DNA of 21,780 bases from an uncultured Actinomyces sp. (GTDB lineage Bacteria > Actinomycetota > Actinomycetes > Actinomycetales > Actinomycetaceae). The stretch covers positions 1 to 21,780 of the forward strand of contig CALHZX010000004.1 of NCBI GenBank assembly GCA_938040725.1, given 5' to 3'. Positions 6,842 to 15,412 of this stretch are shown piece after piece; the first letter of the stretch is position 1, and each line of letters begins with the position of its first letter. The notes beneath the pieces were generated by a model. It had not been told where the DNA came from and ran no database searches. It saw only the letters and a program-made list of their open reading frames with translations. The position numbers and the translations under genes are program-made.

Positions 6842-8160
6842 GCTCCCAGTGTATGAACATCGCGGGGGCAAACGCTGACGTGGGGATCGGCGTGATCACC
6901 TGGCGAGAAAACGTGAGAGTCCGCGTCTTCCTCCGATGTGAGGGCGGTTTCGTCGATGCCGAGGACCACGCTGAGGGCCTCGAGGTAGCGTTCCTGCTGG
7001 CTCTCCTCGCCGGCTCGGCGCGCCATGACGGTCGGGTTGTGGATGAGTCGAGCGGCCAGGTGGCGCAGTGCGCGGGCCGCGTCGTCGGTCGAGAGGGGGG
7101 CGTCGCCGAGGCGGTCAATCTCCTCCTCGACGATGCGGAAGACGCGTGAGCGCAGGTGTCGTACGACGGGGTCCATGGAGCGCGCGCCGAGGCCGCGCTC
7201 GAAGGAGGTGACCTCCTCGTCGATGATGGCGCGGGAGCGCCGAAGGGCATCGGTATCCGCGTCTGGGACCGATGCCTGGATGGTTGGCAGGTCGATGAGC
7301 GTCACGTTCGGCAGTGATGCGATAGAGCTTTCGGTGTCGCGCATGAGCGCGAGGTCCAGGACGACGGTGCGCCCGGATGCTGCGGCCATGTCGCGTGTCA
7401 GGACGGGGTTTCCGAGCCCTCGGCACGTCACCACGAGGTCGGCGCGCTCCAGCGCAGAGGGCAGGTGTGAGGCGTCGACCCAGCCGATGCCTCGGCCCTG
7501 GGCGAATTCGCGGGCGCGCCCGGACGTCGAGTAGACGGCCACGTCCGATGCGCCGAGTGCGTTCAGGGCACTGACCGTCACCCCCGCGTAGGCGCCCGTG
7601 CCGACGATGAGCACGCGCGTTTCCTCCCACGGCCCCAGGTGAGCCGCAGCCATGTCGAGGCCGACGGCGACGACCGAGCGGCCCGCCCCCGCCAGTCCGG
7701 TTTCGGTGGCGACGCGGCGCGAGGTGGCCGAGGCCCGCTCGGCGGCGCGTCCGAGGTCGCAGCTGAGGGTCCCGTCCTCCCAGGCGGCGCGCGCGGCTCG
7801 GCGCATTTGCCCGGCGATTTCGCGCTCGCCGATGACCATGGATTCCAGGCCGGATGCCGTCGCGAATAGATCGACGAGGCCGTCGCGTCCCCACAGGTGC
7901 CGCAGCTGCACGTCGGCGCGCGGGGCGCGGGCGGCGGTGGCGAGCTCGCGCTCTACCGCGTCCTTGAGTGCGTGGGGGTCGGCCGAGGCCGGGGCGTCGA
8001 TGTAGATGGTGACGCGGTTGCACGTGCGTAGGACCATGACTCCGCGAGCGTGTGGAAGCGCGCGCATGAGGGTGGGGCCGAGCTCGGTCGCGCCGGAGAG
8101 TCGGGCGATGTCGTCGAGGGGGGCGTAGCGGTGGTCCGCGGAAAGCACATGAATAGTCAC
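6838..8160 (-). CDS. hemA: Glutamyl-tRNA reductase
   Basis: A 440-residue GluTR, which reduces glutamyl-tRNA(Glu) with NADPH to glutamate-1-semialdehyde, the first committed step of C5-route heme synthesis. Visible are the N-terminal SADHRYAPL (family SHRTAPV), the catalytic Cys47 in LRTCNRVTIY, ESMVIGEREIAGQ (106-118), the NADPH-binding VLIVGTGAYAGV (183-194), and a C-terminal helical dimerisation region. I chose the GTG at 8160 because the protein then aligns with family starts. A GTG at 8181 would add seven residues, and neither has a strong Shine-Dalgarno. The last 35 or so residues, rich in Asp and His, look lineage-specific. It is divergent from hemE and overlaps rarD by 4 nt. Confidence 0.95.
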   Translation of the reverse strand: MTIHVLSADHRYAPLDDIARLSGATELGPTLMRALPHARGVMVLRTCNRVTIYIDAPASADPHALKDAVERELATAARAPRADVQLRHLWGRDGLVDLFATASGLESMVIGEREIAGQMRRAARAAWEDGTLSCDLGRAAERASATSRRVATETGLAGAGRSVVAVGLDMAAAHLGPWEETRVLIVGTGAYAGVTVSALNALGASDVAVYSTSGRAREFAQGRGIGWVDASHLPSALERADLVVTCRGLGNPVLTRDMAAASGRTVVLDLALMRDTESSIASLPNVTLIDLPTIQASVPDADTDALRRSRAIIDEEVTSFERGLGARSMDPVVRHLRSRVFRIVEEEIDRLGDAPLSTDDAARALRHLAARLIHNPTVMARRAGEESQQERYLEALSVVLGIDETALTSEEDADSHVFSPGDHADPHVSVCPRDVHTLGA

Positions 8161-8401
8161 AACGCGTCCATTTAAGGGCACGTGCTTGCTGTGGGCAGTG
8201 GAGAGAAGCTATTTATGTTGGTGACGCCGTGTCATTTTGTGATACTGCCTCAATAAATGGTGCACTCACGTGGATAAATGGGCGTAAAGACAGGTAATTC
8301 CGCGCTTTTGTGGCGTGTGAGAAATTGTCTTGAACTAGACTGGAAGCAGACGGAAACGCGCGAATTAACGCACGAAAACATCATTAAATTAAGGAAGACA
8401 G
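8161..8401. promoter_or_regulatory. Divergent hemA / hemE promoter region
   Basis: This roughly 240-bp gap between oppositely oriented heme genes is clearly more AT-rich than its flanks, with ATAAATGG twice (8254, 8273). I could not fix either promoter with confidence. On the minus strand TTATCCAC (8277-8270) is followed 4 nt later by GTGCAC (8265-8260), the same pairing of elements that occurs twice upstream of dnaB. The Shine-Dalgarno AAGGAAG (8391-8397) precedes hemE. Confidence 0.55.
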
Positions 8402-9499
8402 ATGATGACGCCCCCGCTGATCGCCGCCCTGACCGGGCAACGCGTGCCCACTCCCGTGTGGTTCATGCGTCAGGCCGGACGATCCCTGCCGGAGTACCGC
8501 CAGCTGCGCGCCGACGTCGGCCTGCCCATGCTCGAGGCCTGCCTGCGGCCCGACGTGGCCGCCGAGGCAACGGTGCAGCCTGTGCGACGCCATAGCGTGG
8601 ACGCGGGAATCTTCTTTTCGGACATCATGGTCCCCCTGCGCCTGGCCGGGGTGGGGGTCGAGATTGAGCCGGGTGTGGGCCCGGTTCTCGACCATCCCTA
8701 TCGCACGCGCGAGAGCATCGACGAGCTCCTGAGCCATCGCTACGGGGAGGGGTCGTGGACCGATTCCACCGGGCGCACGCGAGAGTGCGCGGAGGGTGCC
8801 CAGTCCGTGCGCGACGGCGTCGCGATGGCAGTGCGCGAGCTGGGCTCCACACCGCTCATTGGCTTCGGCGGTGCCCCGTTTACCCTGGCGGCCTACATGG
8901 TCGAGGGGCGTCCCTCTCGCGATCACATGGCGGCGCGCGCGCTCGCGGCCTCGGACCCGGGCGCGTGGGATGCCCTCATGACCTGGTGTGCTCGGGTGAG
9001 CGCCGACTTCATCACCTCCCAGGTCGAGGCCGGTGCCAGTGCCGCGCAGCTCTTCGACTCGTGGGTGGGCTCTCTCTCGCCTCGCACCTATCGCGAGTCC
9101 GTCGCGCCGTACTCGCGCATGGTCGCGCGGCGCGTCGCGGGTGCCGTCAGCCCGGTGATGGGCGAGCGCGCTCCGCTCATCCACTTCGGCACGGGCAGCG
9201 CGCCGATCCTGGCCGACATGGCCGAGGTCGGTGCCGACTGCGTGGGCGTGGACTGGAAGACGGACCTGTCGTGGGCCATTGAGCAGGTGCCCGGGAAGGC
9301 CGTGCAGGGGAATTTGGATCCCGCGCTACTTCAGGCCCCGTGGGATGTTATCGAACAGGCTGTTCGAGATATCCTCGACGCGGGGCGCGCTGCTCCCGGC
9401 CACGTCTTCAACCTCGGGCACGGCGTGCCGCCCATGACCGACCCCGACGTGCTGACGCGCATCGTCGAGCTGGTACACGAGCTGGGTGACGAACGATGA
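8402..9499 (+). CDS. hemE: Uroporphyrinogen decarboxylase
   Basis: A 365-residue enzyme that removes the four acetate carboxyl groups of uroporphyrinogen III to give coproporphyrinogen III. The N-terminal signature PVWFMRQAGRSLPEYR (18-33) supplies the substrate-binding Arg23 and Arg27. FSDI (72-75) carries the catalytic Asp74, GAPFTLAAYMVEG supplies the active-site Tyr, and NLGHGV near the C-terminus supplies His340. Two ATG codons are adjacent (8402, 8405); the first is 4 nt after AAGGAAG. It is the first gene of the plus-strand heme operon and overlaps hemY as ATGA. In actinobacteria its product normally enters the coproporphyrin-dependent branch. Confidence 0.97.
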   Translation: MMTPPLIAALTGQRVPTPVWFMRQAGRSLPEYRQLRADVGLPMLEACLRPDVAAEATVQPVRRHSVDAGIFFSDIMVPLRLAGVGVEIEPGVGPVLDHPYRTRESIDELLSHRYGEGSWTDSTGRTRECAEGAQSVRDGVAMAVRELGSTPLIGFGGAPFTLAAYMVEGRPSRDHMAARALAASDPGAWDALMTWCARVSADFITSQVEAGASAAQLFDSWVGSLSPRTYRESVAPYSRMVARRVAGAVSPVMGERAPLIHFGTGSAPILADMAEVGADCVGVDWKTDLSWAIEQVPGKAVQGNLDPALLQAPWDVIEQAVRDILDAGRAAPGHVFNLGHGVPPMTDPDVLTRIVELVHELGDER

Positions 9500-10962
9500 A
9501 CCCCCTGGAGGCCATCCCCACCCACCCCGGTGCGGTCGTCGTCGGCGGTGGCATCGCCGGCCTCGTGAGCGCGTGGGAACTGGCCCGCGCGGGCGTGCGC
9601 CCCCTCCTGATTGAGGCGCGCGGCTACCTGGGCGGCCTCATCGCCCGGGGGACGGTCTGCGGAGCGCGCGTGGACCTGGGTGCGGAAACCTACGTCGTGC
9701 GCGGCACCGACACCTCGTCGATCGTGGACGCCCTGGGGCTGGCCTCGGTCGAGCCGGCCGGGTCGGGCGCCCGCCTCTACGCCCCCTCCTTGCGCGGCGG
9801 CTGGGAGCTGCGCCCCTTCCTGCGTGACTCGTTCCTGGGCATCCCAGCTCGCCCGGATACGCCCGATTGTGTGCGCGTGCTCGGCGAGGCCGGGGTGCGC
9901 CGCGCCCTCGAGGATCGCTCGATGGGCGGCGGCGTTGGCATGGACGAGGCCGGAGAGACCCTGGCCGGTTTCGTGACCGCGCGCATGGGGGAGGACGTGC
10001 TGGAGCGCTCGGTGCGGCCGATCATCGCGGGCATCTACACCGCCGACCCGACCATGCTGGCGACCGATACGGTCGCTCCTGGGCTGCGTGCCGAGACTGC
10101 TCGTCAGGGATCCCTGGCCGCCGCAGTCGCGGCGCGCCTGGATGCCGCGGGATCGCACCGCACCCCCGAAGCCTGCGTCGAGGGCGGCATGTTCGTCCTC
10201 GTCGACGCGCTGCGAGCCGCCATCGAAGAGGCCGGGGGAACCGTCCTGACCCGCACGGGCGCATTCGCGATGGCTCGCGCGGCCTCTGGATGGACCCTCG
10301 AGTGCGGGCCGACGGGGCCCGGGCCCACCCCCGGAGCTGAACCCGTGCCGAGCGGGCCGGGAGTGAGCGTCACGACGGAGCGCCTCGTCCTCGCCTGCAG
10401 CGCCAGCGCCGCCCTGCGCCTGCTGATGCAGGCGCGCATCCCCGGCCTCGTACCCGATGTGAGCGTTCCCGAGGGAGCGCCCATCGCGCGCCTCACCCTG
10501 GCCGTGCGCGCCCCCGAGCTGGACGACGCGCCCGTCTCCCAGGGTCTCCTGGTCGCGCCCGCGCCCGCCGACGAGCGGCCCGTGGCCGCCAAGGCCCTGT
10601 CCCACCTGAACATCAAGTGGCCGTGGCTCGCCGACCAGCTTGCGCCCCACACGCACCTGCTGCGCCTGTCCTACGGGCGCTTCGGCGAGGCCGAACCCGA
10701 CGTCACCGTCGAAGGCGCCCTGCGCGACATCCGCACGCTCACAGGCGTCACCATGGCCCCCGAGGCGGTCACCGACCACATGCTCGCCCGCTGGAACGGC
10801 ACGCTCCCGCCCCTGCCGCCCGAGTATCGCAGCCGCGTCGCCGCTCTCGAGGAACAGGTGCGGCCCTTGGGCGGCGTGGCGCTCACGGGAGCCTGGGTCG
10901 CCGGAACCGGCATCGCCTCCGTCGTCTCCCACGCCCGCGCGGGCGCGAAAGGACTGCTATGA
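9496..10962 (+). CDS. hemY: FAD-dependent coproporphyrinogen III / protoporphyrinogen oxidase (HemY/CgoX type)
   Basis: A 488-residue flavoprotein of the HemY family, which removes six electrons from the porphyrinogen ring using oxygen. The N-terminal Rossmann motif is VVVGGGIAGLVSAWELARAG (14-33), followed by GGLIARGTVCGARVDLGAET. The family segment RSVRPIIAGIYTADP is present, and the C-terminal flavin motif GGVALTGAWVAGTGIASVV is clear. In Gram-positive bacteria this type usually oxidises coproporphyrinogen III (also called CgoX, or hemG in some annotations). Its coproheme-pathway partners (ferrochelatase, HemQ) are not in the window. It overlaps hemE and hemC by 4 nt each. Confidence 0.92.
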   Translation: MNPLEAIPTHPGAVVVGGGIAGLVSAWELARAGVRPLLIEARGYLGGLIARGTVCGARVDLGAETYVVRGTDTSSIVDALGLASVEPAGSGARLYAPSLRGGWELRPFLRDSFLGIPARPDTPDCVRVLGEAGVRRALEDRSMGGGVGMDEAGETLAGFVTARMGEDVLERSVRPIIAGIYTADPTMLATDTVAPGLRAETARQGSLAAAVAARLDAAGSHRTPEACVEGGMFVLVDALRAAIEEAGGTVLTRTGAFAMARAASGWTLECGPTGPGPTPGAEPVPSGPGVSVTTERLVLACSASAALRLLMQARIPGLVPDVSVPEGAPIARLTLAVRAPELDDAPVSQGLLVAPAPADERPVAAKALSHLNIKWPWLADQLAPHTHLLRLSYGRFGEAEPDVTVEGALRDIRTLTGVTMAPEAVTDHMLARWNGTLPPLPPEYRSRVAALEEQVRPLGGVALTGAWVAGTGIASVVSHARAGAKGLL

Positions 10963-11993
10963 CCACGCGGACATTCGTTCTGGGAACCAGGGGATCACGC
11001 CTGGCGCTCGCCCAATCCACCACCGTCGCGCGGGCGATCGAAGAGGCCGGGGCTCGCCTCGGCGAGGACGTGCACGTCAAGCTCGAGGTCGTGCGCACGC
11101 ACGGCGACGTGTCCGCTGCGCCCCTGGCTGCGCTCGGCGGCGTCGGCGTGTTCGCCGCCCAGCTGCGGCTCGCCCTCCTTGGGGGAGAGTGCGACCTGGC
11201 CGTCCACTCCTTCAAGGACCTGCCCACCGCCCCCACGCCGGGCCTGCGTATCGCGGCCGTCCCGCAGCGCGAGGACCCCCGCGACGCCCTGTGCGCGGCC
11301 GACGGGGCGACACTGGCATCACTGCCGGAGGGCGCACTCGTCGGCACGGGTTCACCCAGGCGCGCCGCCCAGGTGCTCGCCGCGCGCCCCGATCTGTTTG
11401 TCCGCGACCTGCGCGGCAACGTGCCCACGAGGCTTTCGCGCGTGCGGGGTATCGACCTGGGGGCCGACGCGGGCACCGCGCCCTCCGCCCTCGGCACTGG
11501 TGAGCGTCTCGACGCGGTCGTCCTCGCCCTTGCCGGGCTGCGACGCATCGGCCTCGACGCCCACGCTACCGACGTGCTCGACCCAGCCATCATGATGCCC
11601 GCCCCCTCGCAGGGCGCCCTCGCCATCGAAATGCGCGACGAGGAGGACCCCCTCCTGCGCGCTCTCCTCGATGCGCTCAACGATCGGCCGACCGCGCTCG
11701 CGGCTAGCGCCGAGCGCGCCGTTTTGTCTACGCTGGGCGCGGGGTGCGCGGCGCCCGTGGGCGCGTTCGCCCGCGTGGACGAGGCCTCCTCGGCTCTCGT
11801 TCTCGACGCGCGCGTGATGAGCGTCGACGGGCGTGGGCGGGTCGAGGCGAGCGGCGCGCTCGCGCTCACGGACTCGGTTGGCCTGGGCGAGGCGGCCCAA
11901 CTCGGCGAGGACGTGGCGCGCGAGCTGCTCGATGGTGGCGCCGCCGAGGTCACCGATCTGAGCGCGACGAAAGCGCCGAGGCAATCCTCGTGA
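10959..11993 (+). CDS. hemC: Hydroxymethylbilane synthase (porphobilinogen deaminase)
   Basis: A 344-residue enzyme that joins four porphobilinogens into hydroxymethylbilane. It starts LGTRGSRLALAQ (8-19). HSFKDLP (83-89) carries the catalytic Asp87, GTGSPRR (129-135) and RGN (152-154) bind substrate, and Cys263 in STLGAGCAAPVGAF anchors the dipyrromethane cofactor. An extra segment of about 15 residues (165-180) lies between the RGN region and LDAVVLALAGL relative to E. coli. The ATG overlaps the hemY stop (ATGA), and the stop overlaps the hemD GTG start. The open frame extends well upstream but only as a shadow inside hemY. Confidence 0.96.
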   Translation: MTTRTFVLGTRGSRLALAQSTTVARAIEEAGARLGEDVHVKLEVVRTHGDVSAAPLAALGGVGVFAAQLRLALLGGECDLAVHSFKDLPTAPTPGLRIAAVPQREDPRDALCAADGATLASLPEGALVGTGSPRRAAQVLAARPDLFVRDLRGNVPTRLSRVRGIDLGADAGTAPSALGTGERLDAVVLALAGLRRIGLDAHATDVLDPAIMMPAPSQGALAIEMRDEEDPLLRALLDALNDRPTALAASAERAVLSTLGAGCAAPVGAFARVDEASSALVLDARVMSVDGRGRVEASGALALTDSVGLGEAAQLGEDVARELLDGGAAEVTDLSATKAPRQSS

Positions 11994-12826
11994 ACGAGCC
12001 CCACGTGAGCGCACCCGTCGCAAGCGAGCCCCACGTGAGCGCACCCCTGAGCGGGCGGCGGATTCTCCTGACCCGCACCAAGCCCGACGATGCCATCGCG
12101 CGCGCCATGCGGACGGCCGGGGCGCAGGTGGATGCTCTCGCCCTCACCGTCTCGACGCCGCTGGAGTCCGCGCGCCTCGACGCGGCGCGCGACCGGCTGG
12201 CTCACGGCGCGTACGCGTGGGTCGTGTTCTCCTCCTGGAGGGCCGCGCGCGCCGTCGTTTCCGCCCTGCCGCAGGCACGCTCACGCGGCACGCGTATCGC
12301 CGTCGTCGGCGAGGCCACGGCCCGATGGATCAGCGATCACGCGGGCGTGAGCGCCGACCTGATCGGCAAAGGGTCCGCCGCCGCGCTGCTTGCGTGCTTC
12401 CCTGCCCCGGCCTCCGGTGCGCGCCCGGTCCTCATCCCCCGGTCGGTGGCCGCCCCCGATACGCTGCCGGACGGGCTGCGGGCGCTGGGCTGGAGCGTCG
12501 AGGCTGTCGACGCTTACACTACTCTCCCCGCCGACGCCGGCAATATTGACGCCGATATCGCGGGGAATTTTCGCGCGGGGAGCTACGATGCAGCTGTGCT
12601 CACCGCATCTTCCCAGGCGCGCGCCCTCCCCCCGCTCCTCGGCCTGCCGCCCCCCTCAACCCGGGTCGTGACCATCGGCGCACCCACCGCCGCCGCCGCC
12701 AGGCGTCAGGGGATCGCGGTCGCGGCCCAGGCCTCGTCCCCCACACCAGAGGCCATCGTCCGCGCCCTCATCGACGCCCTCGACCGCCCCGCCCACGCCG
12801 ACGCACCTGTAGAAAGAGACTCATGA
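11990..12826 (+). CDS. hemD: Uroporphyrinogen-III synthase
   Basis: A 278-residue protein assigned to the HemD family, which closes hydroxymethylbilane to uroporphyrinogen III with inversion of ring D. HemD is poorly conserved. The evidence is GRRILLTRTKPDDAIARAMR (23-42), VVFSSWRAARAVV in the middle, VLTASSQARAL and VVTIGAPTAAAARRQGI near the C-terminus, together with its position between hemC and hemB. The GTG start overlaps the hemC stop as GTGA, and the stop overlaps the hemB start as ATGA. The first 20 residues carry a duplicated EPHVSAP and lie ahead of the family fold, so a downstream start is possible. Confidence 0.88.
   Translation: MNEPHVSAPVASEPHVSAPLSGRRILLTRTKPDDAIARAMRTAGAQVDALALTVSTPLESARLDAARDRLAHGAYAWVVFSSWRAARAVVSALPQARSRGTRIAVVGEATARWISDHAGVSADLIGKGSAAALLACFPAPASGARPVLIPRSVAAPDTLPDGLRALGWSVEAVDAYTTLPADAGNIDADIAGNFRAGSYDAAVLTASSQARALPPLLGLPPPSTRVVTIGAPTAAAARRQGIAVAAQASSPTPEAIVRALIDALDRPAHADAPVERDS
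11995..12046 (+). repeat. Tandem 22-bp repeat at the start of hemD
   Basis: A 22-bp unit, CGAGCCCCACGTGAGC followed by GCACCC, occurs at 11995-12016 and 12025-12046 with a 30-bp period. The period is in frame and encodes EPHVSAP twice. Each unit contains the palindrome CACGTG. Confidence 0.85.
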
Positions 12827-13854
12827 CCACCGTCCCCGAATCCGTCACCTCCTACCTCGCCGAGGCCGGGGTGGACTCCTCCCCGATCCCGACGATTCGC
12901 CCGCGCCGCCTGCGCGCGACCCCCGCGATGCGCGCCCTCGTGCGCGAAACCCACGTTGACCCCGCCAAGCTCATCTGGCCGGTCTTCGTGCGCGACGACA
13001 TCGACGAACCCCGCGAAATCGCCGCAATGCCCGGCCAGTACCAGCACACCATCGACTCGCTGCGCCGGGCCGCCGCCGAGGCCGCCGAAGCGGGCGTGGG
13101 CGCCATCGACCTGTTCGGCGTGCCCGCCCACCGCGACGCGATCGGCTCCCAGGCGTGGGCGGAGGATGGGATCCTCAACCGTGGCCTCGCCGCCGTGCGC
13201 GCCGAGGTCGGGGACGCCCTCGTCGTGTGCGCGGACACCTGCCTGGACGAGTTCACCGACCATGGGCACTGCGGCCTCCTCGATGCCGAAGGTGGCGTCG
13301 ACAACGACGCGACCCTGCCGCTCTACCAGGCGATGGCGATTTCCCAGGCGCGCGCGGGCGCGCACATGGTGTCGCCCTCGGGCATGATGGACGGCCAGGT
13401 CGCCGCGATCCGCGCTGCGCTCGACCAGGCGGGATACGCCCACGTCGCGATCCTCGCCTACTCTGCGAAGTACGCGTCCGCCTACTTCGGGCCCTTCCGC
13501 GAGGCCGTCGGATCCACGCTTAAGGGCGACCGCCGCACCTACCAGCAGGACCCCGCGAACCGACGCGAGGGCCTCTTCGAGGCGCTGCTTGACGCGGCCG
13601 AGGGCGCCGACATGCTCATGGTCAAGCCCGCCGGCCCCTACCTGGACGTGCTGGCCGACGTGGCCGCCGCCTCCGACATTCCCGTCGCCGCCTACCAGGT
13701 ATCCGGCGAGTACGCGATGGTCGAGGCCGCCGCCGCTAACGGGTGGATCGACCGCACCCGCGTCATCGACGAATCCCTGACCGGCATCTTCCGCGCGGGA
13801 GCCGACTCCGTCCTCACCTACTGGGCCCTCGAGGTCGCCCGCCGGGCCCGCTGA
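12823..13854 (+). CDS. hemB: Delta-aminolevulinic acid dehydratase (porphobilinogen synthase)
   Basis: A 343-residue enzyme that condenses two 5-aminolevulinates to porphobilinogen. The Schiff-base lysines are Lys216 in YSAKYASAYFGPF and Lys268 in MLMVKPAGPYLD. The metal-site segment is DTCLDEFTDHGHCG, so Cys140 and Cys150 are present but the middle position (Cys in zinc enzymes such as that of E. coli) is Asp142. Other hallmarks are IDLFGVP (95-101) and SPSGMMDGQV (184-193). It starts with ATGA overlapping the hemD stop. It is followed by a 49-bp gap before hemL, the first break in the coupled gene chain. Confidence 0.97.
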   Translation: MTTVPESVTSYLAEAGVDSSPIPTIRPRRLRATPAMRALVRETHVDPAKLIWPVFVRDDIDEPREIAAMPGQYQHTIDSLRRAAAEAAEAGVGAIDLFGVPAHRDAIGSQAWAEDGILNRGLAAVRAEVGDALVVCADTCLDEFTDHGHCGLLDAEGGVDNDATLPLYQAMAISQARAGAHMVSPSGMMDGQVAAIRAALDQAGYAHVAILAYSAKYASAYFGPFREAVGSTLKGDRRTYQQDPANRREGLFEALLDAAEGADMLMVKPAGPYLDVLADVAAASDIPVAAYQVSGEYAMVEAAAANGWIDRTRVIDESLTGIFRAGADSVLTYWALEVARRAR

Positions 13855-13903
13855 GCGCGCGTCCCTGTCCTGCTGTCCCCTTTTACCCCTGATGAAGGTA
13901 GCT

Positions 13904-15289
13904 ATGATCACTAACGAAACCGCATTCTCTCAAGCAAAATCCGTGATCCCCGGCGGCGTCGACTCGCCGGTGCGCGCCTTCGGTGGCGTCGGCGGCACCC
14001 CGCGTTTCATTGCGAGCGCGAGCGGCGCGCGTGTCACCGACGTTGAGGGGCGCTCCTACGTGGACCTGGTCGGCTCGTGGGGTCCGGCGCTGCTCGGCCA
14101 TGCGCACCCCGAGGTGGTCGCCGCCGTTCAGGAGGCGGCCTCGCGCGGCCTATCCTTTGGTGCACCCACCGAAACTGAGACGCTGCTGGCCAGCGCGGTG
14201 CGCGAGCGCGTGCCCTTCGCGGAGCGTGTCCGCTTCGTGTCGACGGGCACCGAGGCGACGATGACGGCGATCCGCTTGGCGCGCGGCGCCACCGGGCGCG
14301 ACCTGATCGTGAAATTCGCCGGCAATTACCACGGCCATTCTGACGGCCTGCTCGCTGCCGCCGGGTCGGGCGTCGCCACCGGCGGCCTGCCCGGGTCGGC
14401 CGGCGTCCCCGAGGCCATCACCGCCCAGACGATCGTGCTGCCCTACAACGACGTCGACGCCCTGCGCGCGTGCTTCGAGCAGGTGGGTGGCAGTATCGCC
14501 GCCGTCATCTTCGAGGGCGCCCCCGCCAACATGGGCACGGTCCCGCCCCACCCCGGGTGGAACCGCGAGATCCGCCGCCTGTGCACCGCGCACGGCGCGC
14601 TCATGATCCTCGACGAGGTCCTTACCGGCTTCCGCGTTGACCCCGCCGGCTGGTGGGGCCTCGAGGCTGTGGCCGGGTGGGTCGACGGCGCGCCCGCGGG
14701 CCGCTACGGCGCTGGCTTCGTTGACGCGTCTTGCGTGGAGGGTGCCGACTGGGTGCCCGACCTGGTGACCTTCGGCAAGGTCGTGGGCGGCGGCATGCCC
14801 CTGGCGGCCGTCGCCGGGCGCGCGGACGTCATGGACCTGCTGGCCCCCCTGGGCCCCGTCTACCAGGCGGGCACGCTCTCGGGCAACCCCCTGGCCACGG
14901 TGGCCGGCCTGCGTACCCTCGAACTGGCTGATCAGGGCGTGTACGACCGCGTGAACGCCTCGGCGCAGGAGATCAGCACGATCGTGTCGGATGCGCTCAG
15001 CGCTGCGGGCGTCGCCCACCGCGTCCAGCGCACGGGATCCCTGTTCTCCGTCATGTTCGGCGAGGCCGCGGCCTCCTCGGGCGTGTACGACTACGACCAG
15101 GCGCGCGCCCAGGAGGCGTGGCGCTACGCACCCTTCTTCCATTCCTTCCTGTCCTCGGGTGTGGCCCTGCCGCCCTCGGTGTACGAGGTGTGGTTCGTGT
15201 CCGGCGCTCACGGCGAGGCGGAGCTGGAGGCTATCGCCGCCGCGGCTCCAGCGGCCGCGCAGGCGGCCGCTGCAGCTCAGCCCGAGTAA
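13904..15289 (+). CDS. hemL: Glutamate-1-semialdehyde 2,1-aminomutase
   Basis: A 461-residue PLP enzyme that converts glutamate-1-semialdehyde to 5-aminolevulinate, acting directly after HemA. It opens with IPGGVDSPVRAFGGVGG (15-31). STGTEATMTAIRLAR (113-127) binds PLP phosphate, DEVLTGFR (237-244) contacts the cofactor, and Lys292 in TFGKVVGGGMP forms the Schiff base. A segment of about 25 residues (255-280) is inserted relative to shorter homologues, and the C-terminus is a low-complexity Ala-rich tail. An ATG at 13892 is in frame, but the one at 13904 has GAAGG 5 nt upstream. It ends the heme operon; a terminator follows 37 bp later. Confidence 0.97.
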   Translation: MITNETAFSQAKSVIPGGVDSPVRAFGGVGGTPRFIASASGARVTDVEGRSYVDLVGSWGPALLGHAHPEVVAAVQEAASRGLSFGAPTETETLLASAVRERVPFAERVRFVSTGTEATMTAIRLARGATGRDLIVKFAGNYHGHSDGLLAAAGSGVATGGLPGSAGVPEAITAQTIVLPYNDVDALRACFEQVGGSIAAVIFEGAPANMGTVPPHPGWNREIRRLCTAHGALMILDEVLTGFRVDPAGWWGLEAVAGWVDGAPAGRYGAGFVDASCVEGADWVPDLVTFGKVVGGGMPLAAVAGRADVMDLLAPLGPVYQAGTLSGNPLATVAGLRTLELADQGVYDRVNASAQEISTIVSDALSAAGVAHRVQRTGSLFSVMFGEAAASSGVYDYDQARAQEAWRYAPFFHSFLSSGVALPPSVYEVWFVSGAHGEAELEAIAAAAPAAAQAAAAAQPE

Positions 15290-15325
15290 TCGACCGCGTC
15301 GCGTCATCTGTGGCGTGAACGGTTC

Positions 15326-15357
15326 AGGGGTGGGGATCCTGGTGGGTCCCCACCCCT
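15326..15357. terminator. Terminator between hemL and the convergent accessory operon
   Basis: AGGGGTGGGGA (15326-15336) pairs perfectly with TCCCCACCCCT (15347-15357) around a 10-nt loop. It sits 37 bp after the hemL stop and 56 bp beyond the stop of the last convergent minus-strand gene, so it may serve both directions. No long T run follows on either side. Confidence 0.7.
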
Positions 15358-15412
15358 CGTCTCTACCGTTGGTGGGTGGATTGCGGGTGCTCCGCTGGGG
15401 CGGTTGTTGTCG

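Noticed and set aside
9331..10932. Long minus-strand open frame antisense to hemY
   Set aside because: It is composed of low-complexity Gly/Ala/Arg/His-rich sequence typical of GC-rich shadows, and the plus strand carries clear FAD motifs.
14150..15307. Minus-strand open frame of about 385 codons antisense to hemL
   Set aside because: It is a shadow of hemL with no ribosome-binding site and no family features.
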